From: Geosmithia putterillii | Taxonomy: Eukaryota; Ascomycota; Sordariomycetes; Hypocreales; Bionectriaceae | DNA length: 64,000 nt | Reading direction: 5' to 3' | Assembly: GCA_900188575.1 (NCBI GenBank) | Contig: FYEU01000293.1 | Coordinates: 249,782 to 313,781, forward strand | Shown: piece by piece, positions 23,425-33,331 of the stretch | Layout of the letters: the number at the start of each line of letters is the position of its first letter | How positions within the stretch are numbered: the stretch's first letter is position 1 | The notes under the pieces: model-generated | Database searches by the model: none | What the model saw: the letters and a program-made list of their open reading frames with translations, nothing else | What the model was told of the DNA's origin: nothing | Program-made: the position numbers and the translations under genes

Positions 23425-25622
23425 CCAAAACGGGTGGGTGCCGACCGTCCAGATGGGAAGCACATCATCAGCATCATCAAACGGTCGTTTACGGTAATGA
23501 ACAATACATTGTACTGAGTACTCGTACTCCGTACAAGTGGCATTTGTGAGATCAGGGCATCTGTCATCTGCTGTCGGGGGCGAGGCGGGCGCTAAGGAGC
23601 CGGACCCGCGCGGCTGGTGGGCATCATCCGTCGCTTCAGTCTCCAAGCGAGCATGACAGTCCTACGGAGTGCTCCATCCAGGTATGAGATTATTATTACA
23701 TGTTGCAGATTGACAGGATTACGAGCATCAGATTCAGGGTACAATTCGGACTACAACTCTGCCAGGAGCCAGGACTCACTCAGTCCACGAGTTACCCTTG
23801 CGGATACAAGCATGGAGAAAAGACGGTTAATGCCGAGACTGATCATAATGCTTCGGACAGAGACAAAGGAGACAAAGCAGCGACAGCCGTGCGTCCATCC
23901 ATCAATCCATCCACCCATCCCATCTGTTCATCCGATCCGAGCTGCCAGCCCTGCCAGCCTGCTGCCTGCCTCGCTCGCCTTGCCTCGCTCGCCTGCCAAG
24001 GCCAGTCATGTGGTCCATCATGGCTGCTGTGACCACCTCACTGTGACTAGGGAAATGTCGGGGCGCCAAGTTGCGTCACCAGCTTCTGGATAGAGTATCG
24101 GTCGGTGGGTGCCTGCTTGGCCGTGCCTACTCGTACGCGCCCGTGTCCCGTTTGTTGCCTGTCTGCCTAGGATCTAGAAGGGCGTGATCGAGCAAGTATT
24201 ATCACTGCCGCGAAGCGACGTCGATGCGTATGACTCAGGATCGTGTCCTTGACGACGTATGCACGCATCTCCGTGAACTCGTATGCCGAGAGACCCCTCA
24301 AGTCCTACCGCACCACCACCACCACCACCAACTACTACTCCGTACTCCGCTTGTGCCAGGACGCAGACAGCACAGGAGGAGCACAAGGCGGGCGTGGGGG
24401 AGGCTCAGCGCCCCCCGGCGAGTTGAGTCAACGACAAGTCCGTCGCAAACCCCGATCCTCTGACGACCAACAAAGTCCCCCGTCACCAGACCAGAGTTTT
24501 CCGACCGGTCAGTTCGAAAACTGCTCCGCCGGTGAAGCCGAATAGGCCATATCGACTAATAATCAGCCATCATCTTCTCCTTGGTTCTACATACACGGAC
24601 ACTGCAATCATAGGCATAATCCTCGTACAGGCAGAGTCATCACGAAGAAGCGCCGTTCCCGAGCAAATGTACGAGTACTCCGCCGTGCGGTACGGAGTAT
24701 GCATGCACACACTCTCCCCATGGTGGGTGGGCGACCGGACCAGGCCACGCGAGAGCCAAGACAAAGGGCCCAAGGTACCTCTTCCGGTCGAATCCAATCA
24801 TGTGGGACGGACGCGACAGGGCGTGAATAAGGAGGCGGCGGCGGCCGCGGCGGCGACCAACCCAAGGACAAAGACCACCTAAGGAACAAGGTACCAGGGT
24901 CAATGTGAGTGTACGGAGTACATTGTACTCGGTACCCGTACCAAGGGTCCTCCTCTCACTCTTGCCTGGGTCCTGCGCCCCCACTCCACCACGATGCTCG
25001 ACTAAGCAGGCACGCGCGCCACGGCAATTGGCGACGACCACGGACGTGACATTGAATGAATCAAGGCTATGGAACGGGGTCCTTTGTCTGAAAGGCCGGC
25101 CCCAGTGATGCTGTAATCCTCGTAACCGGTATTATGATTACGACCAAGAACACTCACCGTACGGTACGAGACGGCGAGCACCGCGGACCAGGCACATTGC
25201 GCCTCGTCCTGGTTGTCCTGCGTTTGTTTTTTGCGTCATCCTGGCCCACGGGGCACCGACTGCGCCTGCGCCGCCCGCCTTAGCATCAGCCCTACGGAGT
25301 ACAGCCCGATGATTGACATTGTGATTGGGTGGATCGTGCTCGGCCTAATCGTTCTGCCTAGTAGAGTACGGAGTAATAAGCAATACCACAAAGTACCCTG
25401 GTGTGAACTCGCTTCCGTCCCTCGTACTTCCCTCTCCCGCCCGGACCCCGGAGCGACGCATTATGCCCCATTCGGGGCTCGGGAATGACTGTGTTAGAAA
25501 TGGATCCCGGGGGGGAGGCAGGGCAGGGCACCACACGGCACAACGTAAGGCGGGAAGGATGGGGTATCCCGTCTCGGTTGGTCTGGTCTGGTCTGAGTCT
25601 GATATGATATGGTCTCGAGATG

Positions 25623-25631
25623 TATATATAT
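25623..25631 (+). promoter_or_regulatory. TATA box of the GRSGYN-repeat gene
   Basis: TATATATAT lies about 200 bases before ATG 25833. It is followed by a leader containing a (CAA)n tract around 25674-25695 and a 13-bp tandem repeat, with little G. That is typical of a strongly expressed fungal gene. Confidence 0.55.
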
Positions 25632-25721
25632 CTTGGACTCTTTCCTCCTCCAGAGATACAGACTCTTCATCCTACAACAACAACAACAACAACAATAAGA
25701 ACAACTCACTCTCATCATCAA

Positions 25722-25747
25722 CACATCTTCAAGACACATCTTCAAGA
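25722..25747 (+). repeat. 13-bp perfect tandem repeat in the 5' leader
   Basis: CACATCTTCAAGA occurs twice head to tail (25722-25734 and 25735-25747) in the inferred 5' UTR of the GRSGYN-repeat gene. Confidence 0.8.
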
Positions 25748-25832
25748 CATCATCTCATCACTTCAACTCTCACCCATAACCAACCAACCAACCGTGTTAT
25801 TCAACGACAAACTTGTCATAACATCCTTCACA

Positions 25833-26057
25833 ATGGCTGCCTACAACAACCTCTACTCTGCCACTCCCGCCACCATCGTCAACTTTGGCCGCAGCGGTTA
25901 CAACGGCCCCGAGAATGACGACGAGGCTGACGGCCGCAACCTCATCAACAACAACAACGACAACGACAACCAGGGCCGTTCCGGCTACAACGGTCCCGTC
26001 GCCTGCCTCTCCGGAGACGACGACGACAAGGACCAGGGCCGCTCCGGCTACAACTAA
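25833..26057 (+). CDS. 74-aa GRSGYN-repeat protein, unknown function
   Basis: I do not recognise a family. The single-exon frame gives 74 aa. Three copies of one motif stand out: GRSGYNGP at 19-26, GRSGYNGP at 48-55 and GRSGYN at 69-74, ending exactly at the stop. The linkers are Asn/Asp/Glu-rich (NNNNDNDN near 39-46; DDDDKD near 62-67). The N-terminus (MAAYNNLYSATPATIVNF) is not a signal peptide and no membrane helix is visible. There are no dibasic Kex2 sites, so it does not match known Kex2-processed fungal peptide precursors. There is one Cys (residue 58). The start context (CACAATGGCT) is near-ideal for fungi. A TATA box, an A/C-rich leader and a C/T-rich 3' flank suggest high expression. 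It could be a stress or developmental disordered protein, or a precursor cut at the repeats. That a gene exists is likely; its role is open. Confidence 0.75.
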   Translation: MAAYNNLYSATPATIVNFGRSGYNGPENDDEADGRNLINNNNDNDNQGRSGYNGPVACLSGDDDDKDQGRSGYN

Positions 26058-26520
26058 GCCATGGTCTCTGCCTCCCTCGCTCCCAGCCAGCCAGCTCTGG
26101 GCTAGGTTGGGCTGAGCTGGGAACAGACCACGAAGTCATGATGACGACGATGAACTGCGCTTTTGATCTTGGGACTGCCTGACATTCTTCTCCTGTCTTC
26201 TGCATCTTCCTTGTTTCTCCTCTTTCTCTTCTTCTTGTCGTTTCTCCCTCTTAGACTCTTCCCTTCGTGCTTTCCCCTTCTTTCCTTTGTATTAGACCGA
26301 CAGAGAGCAATGGCCTCATGGCAACTGGCGAATTGGTGGAACATGATTCATACTGGCGGAGGTGTTTTGGAAATTGGTTAATAGACTAGCTTGGTATCAG
26401 TACTGCAAACAACTCCTTTCTTACATATATCTTTCCCTATGCTTTTTCAACGTGATGAAGTATGAATACATATGCCGGTAGTATACATTATAATAGTACA
26501 AGTCTTTCATACATGGCATC
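26058..26520. other. Convergent 3' regions, with a pyrimidine tract
   Basis: The region between the GRSGYN-repeat gene and MSS1 (convergent). A strongly C/T-rich stretch runs from about 26183 to 26285 in the expected 3' UTR of the small gene. The rest is AT-rich. No gene seen. Confidence 0.5.
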
Positions 26521-28412
26521 TCACTTGCCCACACAGAACCTATAGAAAGCTGTTAGTTCCTGTCCAAATGATTACAATTGTGCCAGAGGGGGGGACTCAC
26601 TTCTCAAACACAACACCGAGCACATCCTCGGTATCACCCGCATCACCCCGGCCAGTAATGCGCGACAGGCAATTGGCCGCATACCGGAGGTGCTCGGCCG
26701 CCAGCACGGCATCGGCGTCCCTCACAGATTCCTCATCTGGTCGCGCCTCAGCCATAAAGTCCTCGAGGTGCCCCCGGCACTTCACCAGGAGCTGGCGCTG
26801 GCGCTCTGTCACGCCTAGCAGGTCCTGCAGGTCCGCAGGCATGGCCGTCATTTGGGAGAAGCAGTCTACCAGGACGTCAGTCAGAGCCTGTATACGACCG
26901 GGGTCGCTACCCCCGATCACTTGCCCCGCTGCCTCGGCCTGCCTGCAAGATATTCCCACAACGCCGCTGGCTGCTAGTTCGGGGCTCCTGCTCGCAACCT
27001 TCTGCCGGAACGAGCCGATAAGACCTGCCAAAGTCTCTGGGTCCACTGCATCGACCTTGTTCACGACCACCATGCTCGACTCAGCTTGCGCGGCCAAATC
27101 GAGCGTGCTCTCGTCAAAGTAGATGGCCGGCCCGTCGGCGCTCTTCTCGACAGAAGCCAGGACGATGACCACATCGGCTTCCTGGGCCTTCTTCCTGGCT
27201 CGGCGGATGCCCTCCTCCTCAATGGCACCCACGGACCCGTCTGCTCCAGACGACCGCACACCGGCTGTATCGGCAAAGGAGCAGAGGTACCCGCGCATGT
27301 CGAGACTGGCCTCAACAATGTCGCGCGTCGTACCGGCTTCGCCAGAAACAATGGATGCCTCACGGCCGATGACAAGGTTCATCAGCGAGCTCTTGCCGAC
27401 GTTGGGAGGGCCCAGGAGGGCGATGCGGATGCCTCCGCGAAGCAGCTCGCTCCGCTGGCTCCCCTGCTCGTGCAGGTTGATGCCGTGCAGCATAGACTCC
27501 ACTTGAGAGGTGACACTACCGAGAAGCTCTGATTGCGGCTCGTCAAAGTGTTGGTCCTCGGAAAAGTCGATGAGCGCCTCAATCTCGCCTCGGGCGTAGA
27601 GCAGCTGCTCGCGCCACCCGTCGTACGTGCGCCCCAGGCGGCCCGAGTTTCCCCGCACGGCCGCACGGCGCTGCTGCTCCGTCTCGGCGGCTAGTGTGTC
27701 GCTCAACGACTCGATCTGCGCCAGGTCTAGACGCCCGTTTACGAAGCCGCGCTTAGTAAATTCTCCGGGCTCGGCGTACCGTATTATGCGCCGCGGGCCT
27801 GTACCGGGCGGTGGTGGCGGCACACAGCGCGGAATGGCTGACAGAACTGATTTGACTGTGGCAGGACCACCATGAACATGCAGCTCGAGAACATCGTCCC
27901 CCGTGACCGTTTTGGGGCCGGGCAAGTAGAGGATCAGCGCCTCGGAGTCTAGGACGGAAGAGATGTCTGCGGGAGAAGACTCCGGGTCGTGGAGGCTGCG
28001 CACTGCGGCGACCCTGGGCTTGGGAGTTGCCTTGCTGGGGCATAGAGACTTGTATACCTAGAAACTGGGAGTAAGTCTTAGGGGCCGGTTGTGAAAGAAA
28101 TGAAGAAACGCTCACATCCAGGCATGAGGGCCCCGACACGCGGATGACGGCAATGGCTGCCCGTCCCTGCGCCGTTGACAAAGCATAGATGGTGTCATCT
28201 ACTGGGGCGAAACCCGAGACGCTGTAAGACCGCTTGATGGTGGGAAGCAAGCGCGCTCGCGAAGCTGGAGTTGGCCTTACAAGCCCCTTACTCGCACTGA
28301 GCCATGCTGAAGGTGGGCTCTGGACCTGGGCTGAGAGTGAACTCCGGGCGGAGGAGATGCTGCGACGTAGACCCCCGGTAAGTCCCCGGGGCTGAAGGCT
28401 ACGCTGGAGCAT
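26521..28412 (-). CDS. mss1: Mitochondrial tRNA modification GTPase (MnmE/TrmE/GTPBP3 family)
   Basis: With Mto1 it installs the carboxymethylaminomethyl-type modification at wobble U34 of mitochondrial tRNAs. Three exons on the minus strand (28412-28116, 28057-26601, 26539-26521) give 590 aa. An Arg/Ser-rich N-terminus (about 1-65) fits a mitochondrial presequence. The folate-binding N-domain follows (TIYALSTAQGRAAIAVIRVSG, then LELHVHGG). The G domain is inserted in a helical domain: G1 GPPNVGKS about 315-322, G2 TTRD about 342, G3 DTAG about 362, G4 NKVD about 432. The last exon is only 19 nt and encodes the family's C-terminal FCVGK, including the catalytic Cys. Without it the protein would end at VVFEK and lack that residue. 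All junctions are GT..AG. Confidence 0.95.
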
Positions 28413-28871
28413 CGGCCAGAAAAAGTTTCGAAGAAAAAAGGGAGATGCTGTAATGAGGCTGAAATCTGCTGATGAATCTCCAATCGTGGAAGTGGTTGAT
28501 GATGGGTCGTACCTTCCCTATCATGGTGAAGACCTCCTGCAATTCGCGGTACAGCTGGCTGACTAATTTGAGTTGGACGTGAAATTGTACGAACAAGGTG
28601 ATGTTACAGCAAGAATCATGACCAGAGACCAGTTCTATTCAATATTTTGACTTCTTATTCCTTCGAAAGAGTTATTTACTGGTTATTTGATTTTTTGTTT
28701 TCCAGGAAGAAAGCATCGCGTACCAACTATGACAATGTTACTGCCTAAGGTCCCCCTTCCTTCTTGTCCTCCAGGACAATTAGGCAGCATACTTGGCCTA
28801 GACCCGAACAATACCACATAATATATGTCTGATTTACGATAAAAGAAAAGAGGATTATTATCCAGAAGATC
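28413..28871. other. MSS1 upstream region and 3' flank of the 487-aa gene
   Basis: Mostly AT-rich sequence with no supported gene. It would hold the MSS1 promoter. Confidence 0.5.
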
Positions 28872-30335
28872 CTAGTCTTTGTGGCTTTCTCCCTTCCAGA
28901 AGAAAGCAGAGTATTGCAGCCTATCCATGAGCTCATCGTCCATGTAGATGGCGTCTCTCACGTACCCGGGAACGAAGTAACAGCTTTGGTCCTTTCGGGG
29001 CCCCATGAGCGGGACCTGAGAATCGATAGCCCTATTATGCGACAATTCAATAATTTCCACCCCGAAGAATACTAAAAGACGGGAAATCCCATTTATACAT
29101 TCCTGGTCCAAGTGAATGGGGTCGTCTTCGGGGCGGCGCTGATTCAAGAATCGACGGATATCCATACCGACGGACGAGCAGTTGACGATATCTTGGTTCG
29201 AATTGTCCTCGGAATTCGGCCCTTGGGTCATGATCGAAAAGAGCATACTGTCAAAGCGCTGACCTTTGTCCTGATCCTCCACAGCCGGGGGTGCATTGGG
29301 GAACATGACCCGCCCTGCCTCCAACGGAGTAGTGCATGAACCGTGCGGGAGGACGTGACGCTCGAGAAAACTGAGGAAGATCTCGTTAAGCAAATCGCCC
29401 ACTTGCTTCTTCCACGGCTCGACGAATAGAACCTGCCATTCGCCGGGAATCTCACGACCAAACGACAGTAGATCTTCGAGATCTTTCCCAGAGAAGACGT
29501 ATTCGGAAGCAGGGTAGGGGCCCAAACAGTCTTCTTCCGGCGGCGATTGTCTGAATCCCGAGTGGGGAAGCCCGTAAACTTTGGATAGATCCTGGCCCTC
29601 ACGTAGCCACCTTTTCAGTCTTTCCAGGACGGGCTCATGCCTTCTCAGGGGCTGCGACTGACCGGGGAGTCTTGTATTGAAGAAGTCCGTGTGTGCTGTG
29701 AAGAAGAGAAACGATACGGCCTCGTTAGTGTCGTGGTCGAAGCCGAACCGTCCAAACATGTATTCACCGCCAGATATTTCCATCCACACGCCGCCTGGAA
29801 AGGCGGTGCGGCTTCCTGGCTTCTGCTGCCGCCAGTTCTGGACGATTTCTTTGCTATGAGCGTAATCGACAAGTCCAAGCGAGCAGCCGTCGAATTCTGA
29901 GTGTTGGCTGTCCTCTCCCGAACTGCTGCCCCAGTCATATCGGTTGATCACAAGGACCCTTCCCTGCCGGGTCTCATCATTGTTGGCTCTGCTGTTCGGC
30001 CCCGCATCTGGCTCATACGGCGACGGGCTCACGCGTAAGATACGGTCGAGTTCCGACGGCGTGTCGACGTCAGCAGATGCCGCTAACCACGCCACTACGC
30101 TTGACGTATCCTCGTGGGTTAACGCGTAGACGTTCCAACGGCCATTCCTGGCGGAAACGTTGTATTTGAGCGTGTGTCTGAGAATGGTTCCGCTATCGAA
30201 TTGGGGAGCGGCGATCTGATGTATATCCCGTGATATGGGCACAGAAGCGCTCTGGGAGATGTTGTCAAGGGGACCGAAGCAGATTCCTCCAGAAGATACT
30301 TTGAAATGGGAAGTCGCAAGTGCGGAATCGGACAT
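28872..30335 (-). CDS. Unrecognised 487-aa protein
   Basis: I do not recognise a family. The single-exon frame gives 487 aa from ATG 30335; the frame stays open upstream to 30386 but has no earlier ATG. There is no signal peptide or membrane helix. The composition is that of a globular protein, with well-spread Trp, Phe, Tyr and charged residues and few low-complexity runs. Notable stretches are GGVWMEISGGEYMFGRFGFD (about 205-225), GEWQVLFVEPWKKQVGDLLNEIF in the middle and VFFGVEIIELSHNRAI near 430. The middle Trp/Phe-rich part could be a lineage-specific fungal domain. By eye the gene is less GC-rich than its neighbours and has no intron, which could mean faster evolution or acquisition. 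It lies 405 bases from the end of the phosphoserine aminotransferase gene, same strand. The long uninterrupted frame supports coding. Confidence 0.75.
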   Translation of the reverse strand: MSDSALATSHFKVSSGGICFGPLDNISQSASVPISRDIHQIAAPQFDSGTILRHTLKYNVSARNGRWNVYALTHEDTSSVVAWLAASADVDTPSELDRILRVSPSPYEPDAGPNSRANNDETRQGRVLVINRYDWGSSSGEDSQHSEFDGCSLGLVDYAHSKEIVQNWRQQKPGSRTAFPGGVWMEISGGEYMFGRFGFDHDTNEAVSFLFFTAHTDFFNTRLPGQSQPLRRHEPVLERLKRWLREGQDLSKVYGLPHSGFRQSPPEEDCLGPYPASEYVFSGKDLEDLLSFGREIPGEWQVLFVEPWKKQVGDLLNEIFLSFLERHVLPHGSCTTPLEAGRVMFPNAPPAVEDQDKGQRFDSMLFSIMTQGPNSEDNSNQDIVNCSSVGMDIRRFLNQRRPEDDPIHLDQECINGISRLLVFFGVEIIELSHNRAIDSQVPLMGPRKDQSCYFVPGYVRDAIYMDDELMDRLQYSAFFWKGESHKD

Positions 30336-30386
30336 GGCGGGGCTCGCTTGGCTTGATTTGGAGAGGAGTAGGGTGATCTTGTCCAA

Positions 30387-30791
30387 GGTAGAGAGATGGT
30401 TGTCCTTTCCAAGTGCCGTGCCGTTGGCTTGGTGTGAATACTAATAACTAATAGTAATAGTACTTTTCGAAGAGTGGTTGATGCTAGAAGCAGGGTTTGC
30501 TCCTAATGGACCGGAGAGAATGGCTTGTGGCGTGCATCATCGCGAACCCACGGTGTGCGAGCCCAGGAGATCGGCATTTACTAAATACTGAGACAACACC
30601 GTCATAGCACAATCCATACCACCGACAAGAAAAGAGAATCGACGCTGGAAATTGAATGGGAATCGAGTTTCTTTTGGATTCATTGTATTTCCTAAACCTA
30701 GCCGTATTTTTTTGTCCTTTCCAAAACACCCGTATATTGAACCACAGTAGAACATAGAGATTGTGATTTCCACCTTCAAACGCCTCTCTCC
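30387..30791. other. Upstream of the 487-aa gene, downstream of SER1
   Basis: About 405 AT-rich bases. No gene seen; expected promoter of the 487-aa gene and 3' UTR of SER1. Confidence 0.5.
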
Positions 30792-32199
30792 TTATTCCTT
30801 GGCAAACTTGATGATAAACTTGACAAGCTTCTCCATCGTCTCCTCGCTAACAGTGTTGAAGTTGCAGGCGCGGATGCCGCCGACGCTGCGGTGGCCCTTG
30901 AGGCCGAGCAGGTTCAAGGCCGTAGCCTCCTTGAGGAAGGCCTTCTCGGCGGCGTCGACGTCGCCACCCTTGATGACGCGGAAGCAAATGTTCATGCGCG
31001 AGCGGGCGGCCTTGGCGGGGACAACCTTGTAGACGTCTGGGTGGGACTCTAGGGCGCCATAAAGGAGGTGGGCCTTCTTGTCCGCAACGGCCTCTTGGCC
31101 GGCAACCCTGTCGTCGGGGTAGGTGGCCAGAAGCTTCTTGAGGACCTGGCCAGCAACGTAGACGCTGTAAAGAGAGATGATTATCAGCTTTTGTTCCTCC
31201 AGGGAGGGGTAGTAGAAGGTCCATGTTGTAGCGCCTTTGACACCGTCTCCTGCTTTGTTTGACTTACTCAAAGATGCTGAGTGTGTTGTAGAGGCTGTTG
31301 TTCTTGGCGGCCGTCTCGTAGCTAAAGACAATGGGAGCAATAGGGAGGCCGAGCTGCCTCATCATTACGGGCGAGGGCTGGGATAGGTTGGGGGACAGGA
31401 ACTCCTTCTTGATGACGACGACGGTGATGCCCGTGCAGCCGAGGTTCTTCTGGGCACCAAAGAAGATGGCCGAGAAGTTGCGGACGGGGATACGGCGCGA
31501 CAGGATATTGGACGACATGTCGGCGACGACAATGGGGCCGGAGCCATCGGCGCGGGGCTCGAGGATCTTGGGGAAGGCAGGGAACTCGACGCCATCGACC
31601 GTTTCGTTGTCGCAGTAGTAGACCATGGCAGCATCCTCGGACAGCTTCCATGTGCTCTCGTCGGGGATGACGCCGAATTTGCCGTCGTTGGCCTTGCGGG
31701 CATCCGCGACGACGTTGACGTGCTCGTCACCCAGCAGGCGGGCGGCCTCGGCGGCGGCCTTCTGCGACCAGCCACCCGTGACGAGGTAGTCAACCTTGAG
31801 CTTCTTCTCGACAGTCTGGCGCAGCTCCTGCATCACGACCGGGTCGGACAGCACGGCCTTGTCGTCCCTGTTTTGGTGACCTGCGGCGGCAGCCAGCGCG
31901 CGGCTCTTGCGCTCCACCCACGACCCAATGAAGTTGTACAGCGTCGCCGAGAACTCGCCCGAGCCACCGCCCTGCATGAAGAGCACCTCGTAGTCCTCGG
32001 GGATGTCGAGGTAGGTGGAGAGGTCGGCCTTGGCCTCGTTGATGATGGTGGCCGCCTGCGCCGAGCGGTGCGACAGCTCCGCCAGGCCCATGCCAGTGTC
32101 CTGGTAGTTGACGAGCGCCGCAGCCGCCTTCTCCAGCACCTCAGTCGGCAGCAGGGCCGGGCCCGAGCTGAAGAGGGAGACGTCTGATCGGGAAGGCAT
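30792..32199 (-). CDS. ser1: Phosphoserine aminotransferase (SerC/Ser1)
   Basis: PLP enzyme that converts 3-phosphohydroxypyruvate and glutamate to O-phosphoserine and 2-oxoglutarate, the second step of serine synthesis from 3-phosphoglycerate, in the cytosol. Two exons on the minus strand (32199-31268 and 31164-30792) give 434 aa. That is somewhat longer than bacterial SerC because of an insert near 98-120. Family blocks seen: SSGPALLPTEVLEKA at 11-25, ELSHRS at 41-46, MQGGGSGEF near 75-83, VADMSSNILSR near 224-234, and the PLP Lys in GAQKNLG (Lys251). The second exon ends in the typical C-domain (GGIRACNFNTVSEETMEKLV). The 103-nt intron joins ATC TTT GA to C GTC, giving IFDVYVAGQ. A GCN4/CPC-1-type site lies upstream. 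Confidence 0.95.
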
Positions 32200-32388
32200 T
32201 GTGGGGGTCCGGGTTCCTCGGGATCTGGGGTAGTTCAGGGTGTATGACGATGTTGAAGCTTGGTGACCAAGTTTAGACTCTGGGATGGTGGGGGGTGACT
32301 GAATATTAATAGAGCGTGACGCCGTGCTACCACGGCTCCCGGTCTCGGGACCCTGGATTTAATACCATTACAACATACTTATTCAAGG

Positions 32389-32395
32389 TGAGTCA
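32389..32395. promoter_or_regulatory. GCN4/CPC-1-type site upstream of SER1
   Basis: A perfect TGAGTCA lies 190 bases upstream of the SER1 start codon. In ascomycetes TGASTCA is bound by the Gcn4/CPC-1/CpcA bZIP activators under amino-acid starvation, and serine-pathway genes are known targets in yeast. The site is seen; its use is inferred. Confidence 0.6.
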
Positions 32396-33275
32396 GGTCA
32401 TTGTGCTTTGCTTGCAACCCAGTCTCCTGCCGGTTTTGGAGGCATGAACCTTTGGTATTTAGTTTAGATGTGTCTGATATTCTTGAATCATTGTAGTACC
32501 AGGAGGTACATTTGCACGGCCTTTATTACACTCTCATCTTGCTCACACTCACTCAGTTCATGTTGACGTGATTTTTTTCCTGCCCGCTGAAAGTGGTGGA
32601 AGTGGGGGTTTTGGGGTTCGAAATGCCCCGCACCAGACCTGTCCCTCACTCATCGTCAATAGCCCCCAGATTGAAGATGCGATGCAGCACCTATGGCAAA
32701 AGTGTGAGTAGCATTACATGGAGATTGATGATTATACCTCAATTCTCACAGGGTAGCAATATTATGAGTATTTTGCTTCTCAAATAACGCAATTCTATGA
32801 GGAATCAGATTTTGTGACTCTGGAATCACAATGCGCCACACGGGTCCGACCCTCGGCCAGTTCAAGGCAGGAGCAATGGTCAGCATGGCAGCACCTTCCC
32901 TAATCATCAAGGACAGCAATCGTATCGATACTAATATCTTGGACTTTCCTTTCCGTAGAATCAAATTCTTCGCTCCAACTCCTCCTGATAGAATTGCTAT
33001 CCTTCAATCCATTCGCCCATTTTCCCACTTTTCTCAAACCTCGCGTTCCCAAAACTCGTGACACCGTAATAGTAGCCAGCCAGTGACTATTGGCAGCCGG
33101 GCCCTCGCCTCAGCCGACCAACCGCCCTGGAACGCACCAAACCCTGCTAGTTCTAGAGCCCCATCAATCAGCTTCATCATGAGGTGACTCGCACTCTGCA
33201 TCCTATCCTCGCCCAACCTTCCCCATTAGCCACCGACGGACACGCACTTCAGCATAAACTTTTACAGTCTAAACG

Positions 33276-33283
33276 TATATAAA
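33276..33283 (+). promoter_or_regulatory. TATA box of the Zn2Cys6 regulator
   Basis: TATATAAA begins 56 bases before the ATG at 33332, implying a very short 5' leader if it is used. Confidence 0.55.
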
Positions 33284-33331
33284 CGACTCGCCAACGGCCC
33301 CGCCGTCCGCATCTGCAGCGGACATGCATTG

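Larger units (their letters stand above)
22146..25832. other. 3.7-kb gene-poor region
   Basis: No gene I can support. All ORFs are short, overlap on both strands and look non-coding. Contents: a 12-bp tandem duplication at 22579-22602; a GAT microsatellite at 23096-23121; a 17-G run at 23408-23424; CCATC-rich and CTGCC-rich stretches at 23890-24005; six copies of TACGGAGTA/TACTCCGTA between 23525 and 25375; and, at the right end, the promoter and leader of the GRSGYN-repeat gene. Confidence 0.55.
32200..33331. other. Divergent intergenic region, SER1 / Zn2Cys6 regulator
   Basis: 1.1 kb with no supported gene. The left part is the SER1 promoter (TGAGTCA at 32389-32395). The right part is the regulator's promoter, with a TATA box at 33276-33283. 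The central part has only short ORFs. Confidence 0.5.

Noticed and set aside
24301..24345. CACCAC repeats, considered as a CRISPR or coding repeat
   Set aside because: Simple trinucleotide repeat with no spacers; in a eukaryotic genome CRISPR arrays are not expected.
32600..32640. T-arm-like sequence GGGGTTCGAAATGCCCC, possible tRNA
   Set aside because: The closing base pair of the T stem is missing, and no acceptor, D or anticodon arms can be found on either strand.
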